From: Paenibacillus endophyticus
Lineage (GTDB): Bacteria; Bacillota; Bacilli; Paenibacillales; Paenibacillaceae
Direction: 5' to 3'
DNA length: 64,000 bases
NCBI RefSeq assembly: GCF_014192395.1
Contig: NZ_JACHXW010000013.1
Coordinates: 62,001-126,000, forward strand
In this document: in pieces, positions 9,737 to 18,600 of the stretch
How positions within the stretch are numbered: position 1 is the first letter of the stretch
Layout: the number at the start of each line of letters is the position of its first letter
Translations under genes and position numbers: made by a program
Notes under the pieces: generated by a model
Told to the model about the DNA's origin: nothing
The model's input: the letters and a program-made list of their open reading frames with translations, nothing else
Database searches by the model: none

Positions 9737-10120
9737 ATGATTGAGGTAAAAACTTCTAAGCTAAGCGATGGAGAATTCAATAGGGGCGTATTTGCAACAC
9801 AAGACATACCGCAAGGAACTATATTTCACGAGGCGCCTGTTATTCCATTCCCGAATGAAGAGCATGAACACATAGAGAAAACACTGCTCGCTGATTACGT
9901 ATTTGAGTATGGAGAGCACCATACGGCCATTCTGCTCGGGTACGGCATGCTGTTCAACCATTCTTACACCCCTAACGCCCACTATGATTTGAATTTCGAC
10001 AACCATACCGTCGACTTTTATGCCCATACGGACATTGCTGCGGGAGAAGAAATTCTAATCAATTATAATGGCGAAGTTGAAAACGACGACCCCCTCTGGT
10101 TCAACGAAGGCAAGGAATAA
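9737..10120 (+). CDS. SET-domain protein (probable protein-lysine methyltransferase)
   Basis: This 127-residue protein is a minimal SET domain. The N-terminal half has GRGV-like strands (RGVFATQDIPQGTIF). The C-terminal half carries the two diagnostic motifs: LFNHSYTPNA, which matches the NHxxxPN of the AdoMet/knot region, and AAGEEILINYNG, which matches the GEE(I/L)xxxY catalytic segment. The family transfers methyl groups from AdoMet to protein lysines; the bacterial target is unknown. I start at ATG 9737, which has AGGTGA five bases upstream, rather than at GTG 9728, which lies inside that site. The gene is alone on the plus strand and converges on the SDR gene. Confidence 0.85.
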   Translation: MIEVKTSKLSDGEFNRGVFATQDIPQGTIFHEAPVIPFPNEEHEHIEKTLLADYVFEYGEHHTAILLGYGMLFNHSYTPNAHYDLNFDNHTVDFYAHTDIAAGEEILINYNGEVENDDPLWFNEGKE

Positions 10121-10122
10121 CC

Positions 10123-10170
10123 AAAAAACGAGGCTAGTTCCGGAAACATACGGAACAGCCTCGTTTTTTT
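10123..10170. terminator. bidirectional terminator between SET and SDR genes
   Basis: AACGAGGCT and GTTCCG on the left pair with CGGAAC and AGCCTCGTT on the right, with runs of A before and T after. It serves both convergent genes. Confidence 0.95.
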
Positions 10171-10197
10171 CAATTCGTATGCCTGACTATAATAATC

Positions 10198-10941
10198 TTA
10201 AGCAAACCCGCCATTTACCCGCACGGTCTGCCCTGTCATCCAGCGTGATTCCTCGCTTGCAAGAAACAACACCACACTGGAGATGTCATCGGGCTCGCCC
10301 AAACGCCCTAGGGAATTCATGTTGACGATATTCTGAATTTGCTGCTCGGATTTCCCGTCTTTAAACAGCTCTGTATTTATTGGACCAGGCGCAACCGCAT
10401 TAATCGTAATGCCCTTATGTCCAAGCTCCTTCGTAAGCTGTCTCGTAATCTGCTCCACCGCACCTTTAGTTGCCGCATATGCGCTGTATGCCGGAAACAT
10501 CATGCCGTTTACCGAGGTTGAGAAGTTAATAATCCGTCCATTCGCATTCATATGCACCGCCGCCTGCTGGCACGCAAAATAGGTTCCTTTTACGTTAATG
10601 GCGAACTGCTTGTCGAAATCAGCCTCCGTCATGCTGACAAGCGGCTTTGTAATCATGACCCCTGCATTGTTGACGAGAATATCGATTTGTCCGAACGTCT
10701 CGAGCGTCTTCTGAAACAGCATCTCGATATCAGCTACGCGGCTAATATCGGCTTGAATGGCTGCTGCTTCGCCTCCCTGCTCCTTAATTACCGCAACGAC
10801 TTCCTCCGCTTTAGCCGGACTGCTCGCATAATTAACGACAACCTTCGCGCCGCTGCGCGCTAGCTCCTCGGCTATTTCTCGACCGATCCCTCTCGACGCG
10901 CCTGTTACCAAAGCTACTTTGCCAGCCAATTTATGTTCCAT
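10198..10941 (-). CDS. SDR-family NAD(P)-dependent oxidoreductase
   Basis: This classical short-chain dehydrogenase has 247 residues, the usual length. Visible are the cofactor motif TGASRGIGRE near residue 13, NNAG, the catalytic Ser in the NFSTS region, and the YAATK catalytic Tyr-Lys. The C-terminal VNGGFA is typical of FabG-like 3-oxoacyl reductases and related polyol or ketone reductases; the substrate cannot be told. The ribosome site GAGGGGGA precedes the ATG. It lies downstream of the TetR gene at 11107, in the same orientation, but has its own promoter with a TGACA/TGTCA inverted repeat. It is probably controlled by that TetR. Confidence 0.93.
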   Translation of the reverse strand: MEHKLAGKVALVTGASRGIGREIAEELARSGAKVVVNYASSPAKAEEVVAVIKEQGGEAAAIQADISRVADIEMLFQKTLETFGQIDILVNNAGVMITKPLVSMTEADFDKQFAINVKGTYFACQQAAVHMNANGRIINFSTSVNGMMFPAYSAYAATKGAVEQITRQLTKELGHKGITINAVAPGPINTELFKDGKSEQQIQNIVNMNSLGRLGEPDDISSVVLFLASEESRWMTGQTVRVNGGFA

Positions 10942-10979
10942 TTCATTTATTCCCCCTCAGGTGTCCTGTTCATAAGTCG

Positions 10980-11031
10980 ATTATATACATCATTCAAACT
11001 AATATCAAGTGACATTATCGTATATTTGTCA
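10980..11031 (-). promoter_or_regulatory. promoter and candidate TetR operator of the SDR gene
   Basis: On the minus strand TTGATA (11003-11008) and TATAAT (10980-10985) are 17 bases apart, a near-consensus sigma-A promoter. Just upstream an inverted repeat TGACA-N12-TGTCA spans 11010-11031. A related TGACA element overlaps the promoter of the neighbouring TetR gene, so both may be its targets. Confidence 0.7.
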
Positions 11032-11068
11032 TTAGTTAATTTCATTTCTTTCCTATTGGGTAAAACAA

Positions 11069-11101
11069 AAAGCCCCTTCGATGTTTGCCATCAAAAGGAC
11101 T
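11069..11101 (-). terminator. weak terminator after the TetR gene
   Basis: An imperfect hairpin (CCTT..GATG against CATC..AAGG) is followed on the minus strand by GGCTTTTTG. It is a plausible terminator or attenuator between TetR and SDR. Confidence 0.4.
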
Positions 11102-11106
11102 CTATT

Positions 11107-11709
11107 TTAACTTTCATGCGATGATACGATGCCCGAAAGCAGCAGCTCCCACACGAGCTCGAATGGCTCATTCGGATGCTCGGAGGACCATTCCGCAACA
11201 TGCGCAGGATGATGAAAACGGGACGTTGCCATAAAGATGGCATTAGCGGTCTTTATGGAGGAAGCTGGCTTGAATTCCCCTTTTATTATGCCCTCTTCAA
11301 TAATGACGGCCATTTGCCCCATTAATCTGTCGACATGCGACGCAATGATCTCAACCGCATGCAATGTAACCTCGGCATACATCGCGAACATCTCTGCATC
11401 CTCAGCCGCAAATTTGCGTTTGCCTGCTATTAAAGTGTCCAGCCATAGTCGAAGCCTGTCTGCCGCACTCCCATCTTTGCGCGCTGCAATATCTTCAAGC
11501 GGTATGGCAACGGATCGATGCAGCCATCGCTCTGTGACCGCTTCACGAAGAGCCGCTTTGCTTGCGAAATGGCGGTATAGCGTACCGTGGCTGACTCCGA
11601 GCACCTTCGCCACGTCGACCACCGAGGTTTTATCCGGGCCGAACCGCCGAAGAACCTGCTCTGCCGCGTCTAATATTTGTTCCTTGCTAAGCGGTAAATC
11701 ATTTGTCAT
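11107..11709 (-). CDS. TetR/AcrR-family repressor
   Basis: The 200-residue protein has an N-terminal TetR helix-turn-helix (about 10-56; ILDAAEQVLRRFG, VVDVAKVLGVSHGTLYRHF) and a C-terminal ligand-binding domain that ends normally. Such proteins repress their own gene and a neighbour until a small ligand binds. The likely neighbour is the SDR gene downstream. The ribosome site before ATG 11709 is weak, which leaves the start slightly uncertain. Its promoter, with TTGTCA and TAGTAT 17 bases apart, contains a TGACA element like the one upstream of the SDR promoter. Confidence 0.88.
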   Translation of the reverse strand: MTNDLPLSKEQILDAAEQVLRRFGPDKTSVVDVAKVLGVSHGTLYRHFASKAALREAVTERWLHRSVAIPLEDIAARKDGSAADRLRLWLDTLIAGKRKFAAEDAEMFAMYAEVTLHAVEIIASHVDRLMGQMAVIIEEGIIKGEFKPASSIKTANAIFMATSRFHHPAHVAEWSSEHPNEPFELVWELLLSGIVSSHES

Positions 11710-11793
11710 TATGGGCCGCAGATCATAACCGCCAACTCCCTCAAGAGAGCATGGCCATTATGCTGCGTTTCCCCCTTTCAGCACTTTGGTTCT

Positions 11794-11822
11794 ATACTAT
11801 CATTCGCCTATTCAGATGACAA
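11794..11822 (-). promoter_or_regulatory. promoter of the TetR gene at 11107
   Basis: On the minus strand TTGTCA (11817-11822) and TAGTAT (11794-11799) are separated by 17 bases. The -35 overlaps a TGACA element shared with the SDR promoter, consistent with autoregulation. Confidence 0.6.
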
Positions 11823-11919
11823 TGTTGATACTTTGTAATCAGTCATTAGGAATGTTTAAGGTCATTCCCGTGATGAAAAAGCAGAATTAAACGCAATTCA
11901 TGCCTCTGCCTAGTAACCC

Positions 11920-12051
11920 TCATAAATCCGGCAAGTTGCCCGATTGTGTGCCTACTCGGAAAGGCGTGGTCACTCCTTCGTAATTCATCATCATACTCAT
12001 GCCCTTAGAAGCATGTATCAGATTATGGCAGTGAGCCAAGGTATCCTTGGC
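11920..12051 (-). pseudogene. 3' remnant of a multicopper oxidase gene
   Basis: Directly after the stop codon of the TetR gene at 12052, and in the same frame, 43 further codons run to a TGA at 11920. They encode HCHNLIHASKGMSMMM, the C-terminal copper-binding motif HCHxxxHxxxGM of multicopper oxidases (type 1 and type 3 copper ligands), followed by NYEGVTTPF, the usual end of bacterial laccase-like enzymes. No start codon and no upstream part exist. The gene was evidently lost by a deletion that joined its tail to the TetR gene. Confidence 0.75.
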
Positions 12052-12052
12052 T
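12034..12052. repeat. 8-bp perfect inverted repeat at the TetR/oxidase junction
   Basis: AGCCAAGG and CCTTGGCT are separated by TAT, touching the TetR stop codon. It could be a short terminator or a scar of the deletion; there is no T run. Confidence 0.5.
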
Positions 12053-12579
12053 TACTCATCGACAACCATTAATTCGGGCAATGACAACGCCAGCGAAATG
12101 TTGCACAGCATCCCTTTTGCCAGAAAAATAAGCGTCTTCTCCTGCGGCCGTTCGAGGCCGGCGTCTTTGAAAGCTGTGTAAACGATTTGCTGGATTTCAC
12201 GGAAGCCATTCTGCATGGTCTGGGTGATCGTTTCTTCTTTGATGGTCTGTGCTTGCATTTGGAGCAATGTTTCATTCTGGTAATCGTCCATAATTTTCAC
12301 ATACGCTTGCACCAGCTCATTCTCAAGCCGTTCAGGACCTGTCGTCGCAATAACGGAGCGAAAAGCGTCAAAAATACGAGTCCAAGATACTTCCAATGCT
12401 TCCTGCAAAAGCGCTTCCTTCGTGGAAAAGAACCGAAAAACATAAGGCTGTGAGATTTGTGCGCGTTCTGCCACCTTCGCAGTTGTCGCACGGTAATAGC
12501 CAATCTCCGCGAAAACCTCAATCGCAGCAGATACAATATCCGTTCGGCGATTGGCAGAGGTTGAAGATGCTTTCGTCAT
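12052..12579 (-). CDS. TetR/AcrR-family repressor
   Basis: The protein has 175 residues from ATG 12579, which has AAGGTGGGA upstream; an in-frame ATG at 12597 lies too close to the operator and lacks a ribosome site. The helix-turn-helix is clear (DIVSAAIEVFAEIGY, TTAKVAERAQISQPYVFRFF), and FxxKEALL follows, as in repressors of efflux or fatty-acid genes. The C-terminal domain ends ELMVVDE. A 30-bp near-perfect palindrome lies 28 bases upstream, surely its own operator. No other target is adjacent; its former neighbour may have been the lost multicopper oxidase. Confidence 0.9.
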   Translation of the reverse strand: MTKASSTSANRRTDIVSAAIEVFAEIGYYRATTAKVAERAQISQPYVFRFFSTKEALLQEALEVSWTRIFDAFRSVIATTGPERLENELVQAYVKIMDDYQNETLLQMQAQTIKEETITQTMQNGFREIQQIVYTAFKDAGLERPQEKTLIFLAKGMLCNISLALSLPELMVVDE

Positions 12580-12606
12580 CCTGTATCCCACCTTCATATG
12601 TTCGTC

Positions 12607-12636
12607 ATGTTTAGTAATTGATCAATCACTAAACAT
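12607..12636. promoter_or_regulatory. 30-bp palindromic operator of the TetR gene
   Basis: The two 15-base arms are inverted repeats with a single mismatch (ATGTTTAGTAATTGA against ATGTTTAGTGATTGA). Position just upstream of the TetR start indicates autoregulation. Any other genomic copy would reveal further targets. Confidence 0.85.
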
Positions 12637-12742
12637 AGAATAAACGATAATTGCTCTTTTTGCAAGCCTAAGCTGCCTGTTCATTTCCGCATACCGAATA
12701 CGAGTACCATAAAACACCATACTCGCACGCAGGTCACGCAGC

Positions 12743-12792
12743 AAAAAAGAGACGGCCCTCACTGGCATAACTCCAGGCGGTGCGCGTCTCTT
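12743..12792 (-). terminator. terminator of the GH10-like gene
   Basis: AAGAGACG (12747-12754) pairs with CGTCTCTT (12785-12792), followed on the minus strand by a run of T. It lies 24 bases past the stop. Confidence 0.85.
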
Positions 12793-12815
12793 CGGCGGTG
12801 CAGCGTGTTAAAGGC

Positions 12816-14438
12816 TTACTTCGTTTGCTCCGAATAATAGGTCTGGAGCACGTTAATAATATCTAATGTGTTTTTTCGAAGATCTTTGGCGCTAAAAAAC
12901 ACATCACCTTTCACTTCCAGGTATTTTCGATTATATTCCAGTTGGTTAACAATTTCCTGCGCGCTTTGCCAGCCTGCCTCCTTCGTTCCGAGCTTATAAG
13001 GCGAATGACCGATATACAGATCAACGCCAGTACCTTTCACTTCCTCTGCCCACCAGTCAACCAACTTGTCGTATCTCGCGACGTTGAACGACAAGCTCCA
13101 ATATATCTGTGGCGTGACATAGTCGATCCAGCCCTGCTTTATCCATGTTCGAACATCTGCATACATATCGTCATACGCGGTAATACTTGCTTTCGTATCC
13201 GAGCCTGTTTTATCTACGGCCTTGTTTCGCCACACTCCGAATGGGCTTATTCCGTATTCTACCTGCGGGTTAGCCATATGAATCGAATTGCCCAGCTGCC
13301 GCACGAATTCATTAATATTATTTCTTCGCCAGTCTGCTTTCGATTGAATCTTAGCGGAATTGAACGTTTTAAAAGTCACATCGTCGGCAAACGCGACATT
13401 CGACGGATAGAAATAATCGTCAAGATGTACGCCGTCCACATCATACCCGTTCACAACCTCCATGATCGCGTTAATAATATGCTGGCGCGCATCAGGAATG
13501 CCGGGGTTAATATAGAGCTTCCCGGCTGCATTCACAATCCAATCCGGATGCTCCTTAGATACATGGGTAGGAGCAAGCGATTCCGTCTTCGCGTCTACAT
13601 GAGCACGAAACGGGTTGAACCATGCATGAAACTCCATATCCCTCTTATGGGCTTCCTCTATCATAAAGGCAAGCGGGTCATAAGTCGGCGCCAAGCCTTG
13701 AACACCTGTTACGTATTTGGACCAAGGGACCAATTTGGACGGGTACAGCGCATCTCCCGCAGGACGAACCTGTACGAACACGGCATTCATCCCCATATTT
13801 TGCAAATCATCCAGCAAATTAACGAACTCCCCCATCTGCTTCACAGGATTCAAATAAGAAGCCGCTGAGGGCCAGTCCAGATTGTACACCGTCGACACCC
13901 AAGCCCCGCGCATACCTGTGCTCGCATCTGGTCCTGGACTCGGTTCAGGTTCAGTGGGTGGAGTTACAGTGCCGTCTGATGGATGATCAATCGCGGCTGA
14001 GAGCATTGTAATCGTACGATTGCTTTGGTTCCAATTGACTTGGAGGCCAAGCTCCTCGCTAACGAAGCGAAGCGGTACCATCACGCGGCCGTTGTTAAGG
14101 AGAACAGTATTATCAAGTCTTACGATGTCGCCATTCACGGTTGCGACTGTATCGCCTTTGACCATTCGAATGATTTTGCCATCATGGCTTGTAATTGTTG
14201 CTCGCTGATCTGCCTGGCTCCAATCCACGCTCGCTTTCAATTCCTCACTGATGACGCGCAGCGGAACCATCGTTACATTAACCCTAGGTATAATATAAGG
14301 AGCTACATCGCTTTTTATGGTTTTGCCATCCAAAACAATACGAATAACTGCAGCCTCGGCCGCAGCAGCAGCGGGAGCTGCTATACACATGCAAATAGCT
14401 GCACAAAGCAGCCAAAACGCCCATTTCCTTGCCTTCAT
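12816..14438 (-). CDS. secreted GH10-like hydrolase (DUF187) with copper-amine-oxidase N-like stalk
   Basis: The 540-residue protein begins with a signal peptide (KARKWAFWLLCAAICM ... AAPAAAAAEA). Two stalk repeats of the copper-amine-oxidase N-terminal type follow (about 30-145; VTMVPLRVISEELKASVDW and VMVPLRFVSEELGLQVNW), which here act as wall-binding or spacer units. After a Pro-rich linker a glycosyl hydrolase-like TIM barrel begins with GAWVSTVYNLDWPS (about 180-535). It contains VDGVHLDDYFYP and YGISPFGVW, typical of family-10-like YngK proteins (PF02638). The substrate is unknown. I choose the second ATG (14438) because the first is only one base from AGGAG. The gene stands alone, with a terminator. 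Confidence 0.88.
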   Translation of the reverse strand: MKARKWAFWLLCAAICMCIAAPAAAAAEAAVIRIVLDGKTIKSDVAPYIIPRVNVTMVPLRVISEELKASVDWSQADQRATITSHDGKIIRMVKGDTVATVNGDIVRLDNTVLLNNGRVMVPLRFVSEELGLQVNWNQSNRTITMLSAAIDHPSDGTVTPPTEPEPSPGPDASTGMRGAWVSTVYNLDWPSAASYLNPVKQMGEFVNLLDDLQNMGMNAVFVQVRPAGDALYPSKLVPWSKYVTGVQGLAPTYDPLAFMIEEAHKRDMEFHAWFNPFRAHVDAKTESLAPTHVSKEHPDWIVNAAGKLYINPGIPDARQHIINAIMEVVNGYDVDGVHLDDYFYPSNVAFADDVTFKTFNSAKIQSKADWRRNNINEFVRQLGNSIHMANPQVEYGISPFGVWRNKAVDKTGSDTKASITAYDDMYADVRTWIKQGWIDYVTPQIYWSLSFNVARYDKLVDWWAEEVKGTGVDLYIGHSPYKLGTKEAGWQSAQEIVNQLEYNRKYLEVKGDVFFSAKDLRKNTLDIINVLQTYYSEQTK

Positions 14439-14691
14439 TACCTTCATTCTCCTATCCGGTTACCCATTATGTACCCTTCCAGGAATTAGACGCTTCCGGC
14501 TAGTCATAGGTTGCGCCGATGAACAAGTTAACGAGCAATTGTATGTATCGAAGCGCTCTTTCTTCTACATAGAGACGAATGGGCAACAAGCCTGATTAAT
14601 CGAGACTTAACTAGACTTCGCCTACTGCATGGAAGGCTGTCCCTCTATATTCTGAACAACTCGCGGGCAGCCTTCTATATAGACTGACCGT

Positions 14692-15621
14692 TCACTGCAT
14701 CGTTATTCGGAGCTCTTTGGCCTGCGTATCGAGTTGGACAGCCGCTTCTCCGATACCCATAAATTCATTGACGGCTTGCTGAATCCGCTGTTGGCTCTCT
14801 GCCACTGCGGACTTTGTTTGCGTTGTTCCTTGCGTCATTTCATTGACGCGGGTCACGATTCCTTTGACATAGGTTCCTACTTCTTTTGTTGCCTCTTGCA
14901 CCTGACCAGCAAGATTGCGAACCTCCGTGGCAACAACGTTGAAGCCGCGCCCGTGCTCACCTGCATGTGCAGCCTCAATTGCCGCATTCAGAGCGAGTAG
15001 ATTCGTCTGGGACGCTACGTCACGGATCGTTCGCACAATACCGCTAATCAACTCCGTCTGCTTCTCAAGCTCGCGAAGCAGAACCATAATGCCATCCGTC
15101 TCTGAAGCTACCTTCTCTATTGCTAGCTCCACATCCTGGCTCTGGGCGATTCCAGCCTTCGCCCGGCCGAGCAGCTCCTCCGACATATCCAACAATTCGC
15201 CAGTAATTTTGGCCGTTGCTTGCTCGCGATCATTTATATCGGTGGCTATTTTTAATACGGCTCCGACATGGCCCTGCGCATTACGGATCGGCATGTAGGT
15301 CGCCTCCAGCCAGATCATGCTTCCGTTTTTGGTCATTCGCAATATTTTATCCTGAAAAGGCCGCCCGCTGCGCAAGTTATCCCAAAGCAAAGCATACTCA
15401 GCACTGTTAACAAAATCTGTAGAACAGAACTGTTGATGCATCATTCCCAGCATCTCTTCAGATTGGTAACCCATCGCTTGCGCAAAGTTGGCATTTACCC
15501 ATAGCACTTTCCCCTGAGCATCAAATTCGATCATCGCTAGCGATTGCTCGACAGCTGTTAGAACAGACTCCTGATCGAGTACCTGGGTAGTCGTATAGTT
15601 ACTGGTTCGCAGTACGCTCAT
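14692..15621 (-). CDS. soluble PAS-domain methyl-accepting chemotaxis protein
   Basis: The 309-residue protein has no membrane segment. A PAS/PAC domain fills about 20-135 (IEFDAQGKVLWVNANFAQAMGY ... ATDINDREQ). A signalling domain of the chemotaxis type follows with the intact tip DVASQTNLLALNAAIEAA and GRGFNVVATEVRNLA, which binds CheA and CheW. It probably senses an internal signal such as redox state or a small ligand. It ends soon after the descending helix, shorter than usual. The gene lies just downstream of, and in line with, the 15699 hybrid kinase, but 77 bases separate the two, and a link is only suggested. Confidence 0.92.
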   Translation of the reverse strand: MSVLRTSNYTTTQVLDQESVLTAVEQSLAMIEFDAQGKVLWVNANFAQAMGYQSEEMLGMMHQQFCSTDFVNSAEYALLWDNLRSGRPFQDKILRMTKNGSMIWLEATYMPIRNAQGHVGAVLKIATDINDREQATAKITGELLDMSEELLGRAKAGIAQSQDVELAIEKVASETDGIMVLLRELEKQTELISGIVRTIRDVASQTNLLALNAAIEAAHAGEHGRGFNVVATEVRNLAGQVQEATKEVGTYVKGIVTRVNEMTQGTTQTKSAVAESQQRIQQAVNEFMGIGEAAVQLDTQAKELRITMQ

Positions 15622-15698
15622 GTTGTATTTCTCCTTTATCGTTCCAATTCAATTACATGCCTATTACATGTTGTGAACGGTCTTAGGATAAGAGAGGC

Positions 15699-18600
15699 TC
15701 AGCCACTCCTCGGAATAACAAAAGAAATCTTCGTCCCTTGACCGACAATGCTCTCCAGTTGCAGGCCGCTACCATATAGCTGGTTAAGCCGCCGATCCGT
15801 ATTGCGAAGCCCGATTCCCTGTCCTTCCGCCGCTTCCCCATTAAGCAGACTTTTCAATCTGCTGTCCTCTATGCCAATGCCATCATCCTCAATAACAACC
15901 TCCGTATAATCGGCATAACCTTTAATCCGAATGTACAAGCTTCCTCCGCGCGCGCGCTTCAGAATACCGTGCTTTACCGCATTTTCAACAAGCGGTTGAA
16001 TCGACAGTGGCGGAAGCTCGAATGTCAAATGCTCATCGATCTCCCAGTACACCTGAAGCCTCTCCTCAAAACGCTCCTTTTCGATATGGAGGTAGGAGCG
16101 TACCAGCTTCAGCTCATGCTCCAAAACGACAACCCGCTCCAAATTTCTTGGATCGAAGCTTGCGCGCAAATAATCGCCAAATTCGTTCAAGAGGCTCATC
16201 ATTCGATTCGTATCAATTTCACTCAACGCCCCGATCGCGTTTAATGTATTAAATAGAAAGTGAGGTTGGATCTGTGCTTGCAGCCAAGCCGCCTCCACAC
16301 GCAGCCGCTCCTTGAACGACTTGCGAATGCCCGTCAGAGCGCGCACCCGCGATTTCAGCTCCAGCACATCCATAGGCTTCGTCAAATAATCGTTTGCCCC
16401 GGATTGGAAGCCCATCTCAATATCCTCAGGCCGGCTTCGTGCGGTAAGAAGCAGAATCGGAAGCTCCGTTACTTCAAAACGCTGCCTAACCGCTTGCGTG
16501 AGCTGGTAGCCCGACATATTTGGCATCATTACATCCGTAATGATCAAATCCCACTCTACGGCTGTCAATTGATTTAATGCTTCTTTGCCGCTAGTCGCCG
16601 TTGCGACCTCGAAGCCCTCATGCGACAATACGTTTCTCATTACACTTAAATTAATCGGATCATCATCCACGACCAACAAATGCAAGCGGCTTGCCGAACC
16701 TCCAGCATGAGGCGCGTTCACCGGTTTCGCAAAGGCGGACGCTGTTTCTCGCAGCATCGCCTGAACCGGAAGAGGAATTGCTGATGGCTTTTCTTCATCT
16801 GATGCAGCATCAGCTAACGGCAAAGTAAAGGTAAATACCGATCCAAAACCTAATTTTGAGCTTACTGTAATCTTGCCTTCATGAAGCTCTATAAGCTGCC
16901 TGCAAATACCGAGGCCCAGCCCTAGACCGCTCGCATAAGCAGTATCACCGTCGGCTCCCTGCTCATAAGGCTCGAATGCTTTACGAAGCTGCTCTTCGTC
17001 CATTCCGATACCCGTATCCGTTACGGTAATAACTGCTTGCCCGTCTTTAATCCACGCGTCTACGGCAATGATACCTTCATCCGTAAATTTCGCGGCGTTG
17101 TGAAGCAAATTAAATAAAATCTGCACAAGCCGATTCTCATCGGCTAGCACAACCGGCAGCTCATCCGGAATGCGGTTGACGAGCTGGACTGGCTTGCCCG
17201 CTGTCATCAAGCGGATCATATCGCACACACCGGCTGCAACTGCTTGAACAGAAACAACCTTTAGTTGGAGGCGAACTTGCTTCTCTTTGAGACGCGATAT
17301 ATCAAGCAAATCATTGAGCAAGTAAGACATGCGCTTGCCTACCGATAGGAGTAGGCCCATATTGTCACGATTTTTGGCATCATCCACTCTCTCATCTCCG
17401 CTAAGAATCGTCTGGGCGATGGCAAGCATGCCATGCAGCGGATTTCGCAGCTCATGCGAGGTTTGCACCAAAAACTGATCCTTGCGCTTATCTTCTTCGA
17501 GAAGTTTCTCGGCAAGCTTAGCCGTTTGAGCCGAGCTCCGCAAATAACGCTTGAACCAATAAGAACCGAAGGCAATAAATGTTGCGATCATATCGAACGG
17601 GTAAAAGCCCATCTCCATCCAGCCCGTGTTTTTGACAATGCCCCAAATCGAGTTAACCGTAATCGCGCTGATCCCAAGCAAAATAAAAATAACATCTTTA
17701 TTGCCTTTGCGCGCAGCCATAAATGCGATAACCGGAACAGCCAAGAAAGAAATCATAACGAGCGGAACGTGGATATAATCCGTATACGTCAGCCATTCGA
17801 CGGGCAAGAATGGAATGGTTGCCGCGTATACGGCACTAATTACCGTGTAAGCGCGCAGTCCCCGAATTTGGCGTATCTCCGGCAGCAGGCTTCTCGTGTA
17901 TAGGAGAATGAGCACGGCCATCCCCAGATAAGACAAATAATACAGCTTGAGATTCCATTCGTAGCTAATTGGAAGCCATGCAATAAGCAGGTAGCTGTTA
18001 TCGATGAGAATGGAGACAATGCCAAACAGCAGCAATAGAAAAAAGTAAACCAGCGCTTTTTGCCGGACCCCCATTCCATAAAGAATAGCGGAATAAATAG
18101 CATGGCCCAACAAAACCAGACATACCGACAGCTGCAGACCTGCAGAAAACCATGTCGTTCTGTGTACGGCCTGGTCGCTACCGAATTTGATCGGCCAATA
18201 GATCCCTCCTGCGATCCGATCATTGAAATTTGCAACCTGAACAATAATCTCTATTTCTTCCTCGCCCGAGGAGAAGGTTCCCGAGTAGGGAACGATTCGC
18301 GGCTTATAGCTGTCAGCCGAAGCGCCCGGCTCCCCGGCTTGAGCAACTACCCGGCCATTCACAATGATCTTCGACGAAGCTGGAGTCGTTGGCAAATGGA
18401 TGCCGTACACACGGTCTCCATCCGCTTTGACCTGTATGAGCAGGCGGTATGAACCGTAACCGAAGGTCGGATTCTTGTCGTTTCCAAAAACATGGTTCCA
18501 GTTGCCCGGAACGTTAAGCATCTGCATGGGAAGCTGTTCTTCCGTATCGATGGACGCTGCATTCGTCAGCAATTGATTCGGATAAAACGCCCATTCCCCG

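Noticed and set aside
12942..13868. 308-codon open frame on the plus strand
   Set aside because: It lies wholly opposite the well-supported GH10-like gene and its translation has no protein-like pattern.
14632..14680. GAAGGCTG/CAGCCTTC inverted repeat as terminator of the PAS-MCP gene
   Set aside because: The loop is long and no T run follows, so I could not support it as a terminator.
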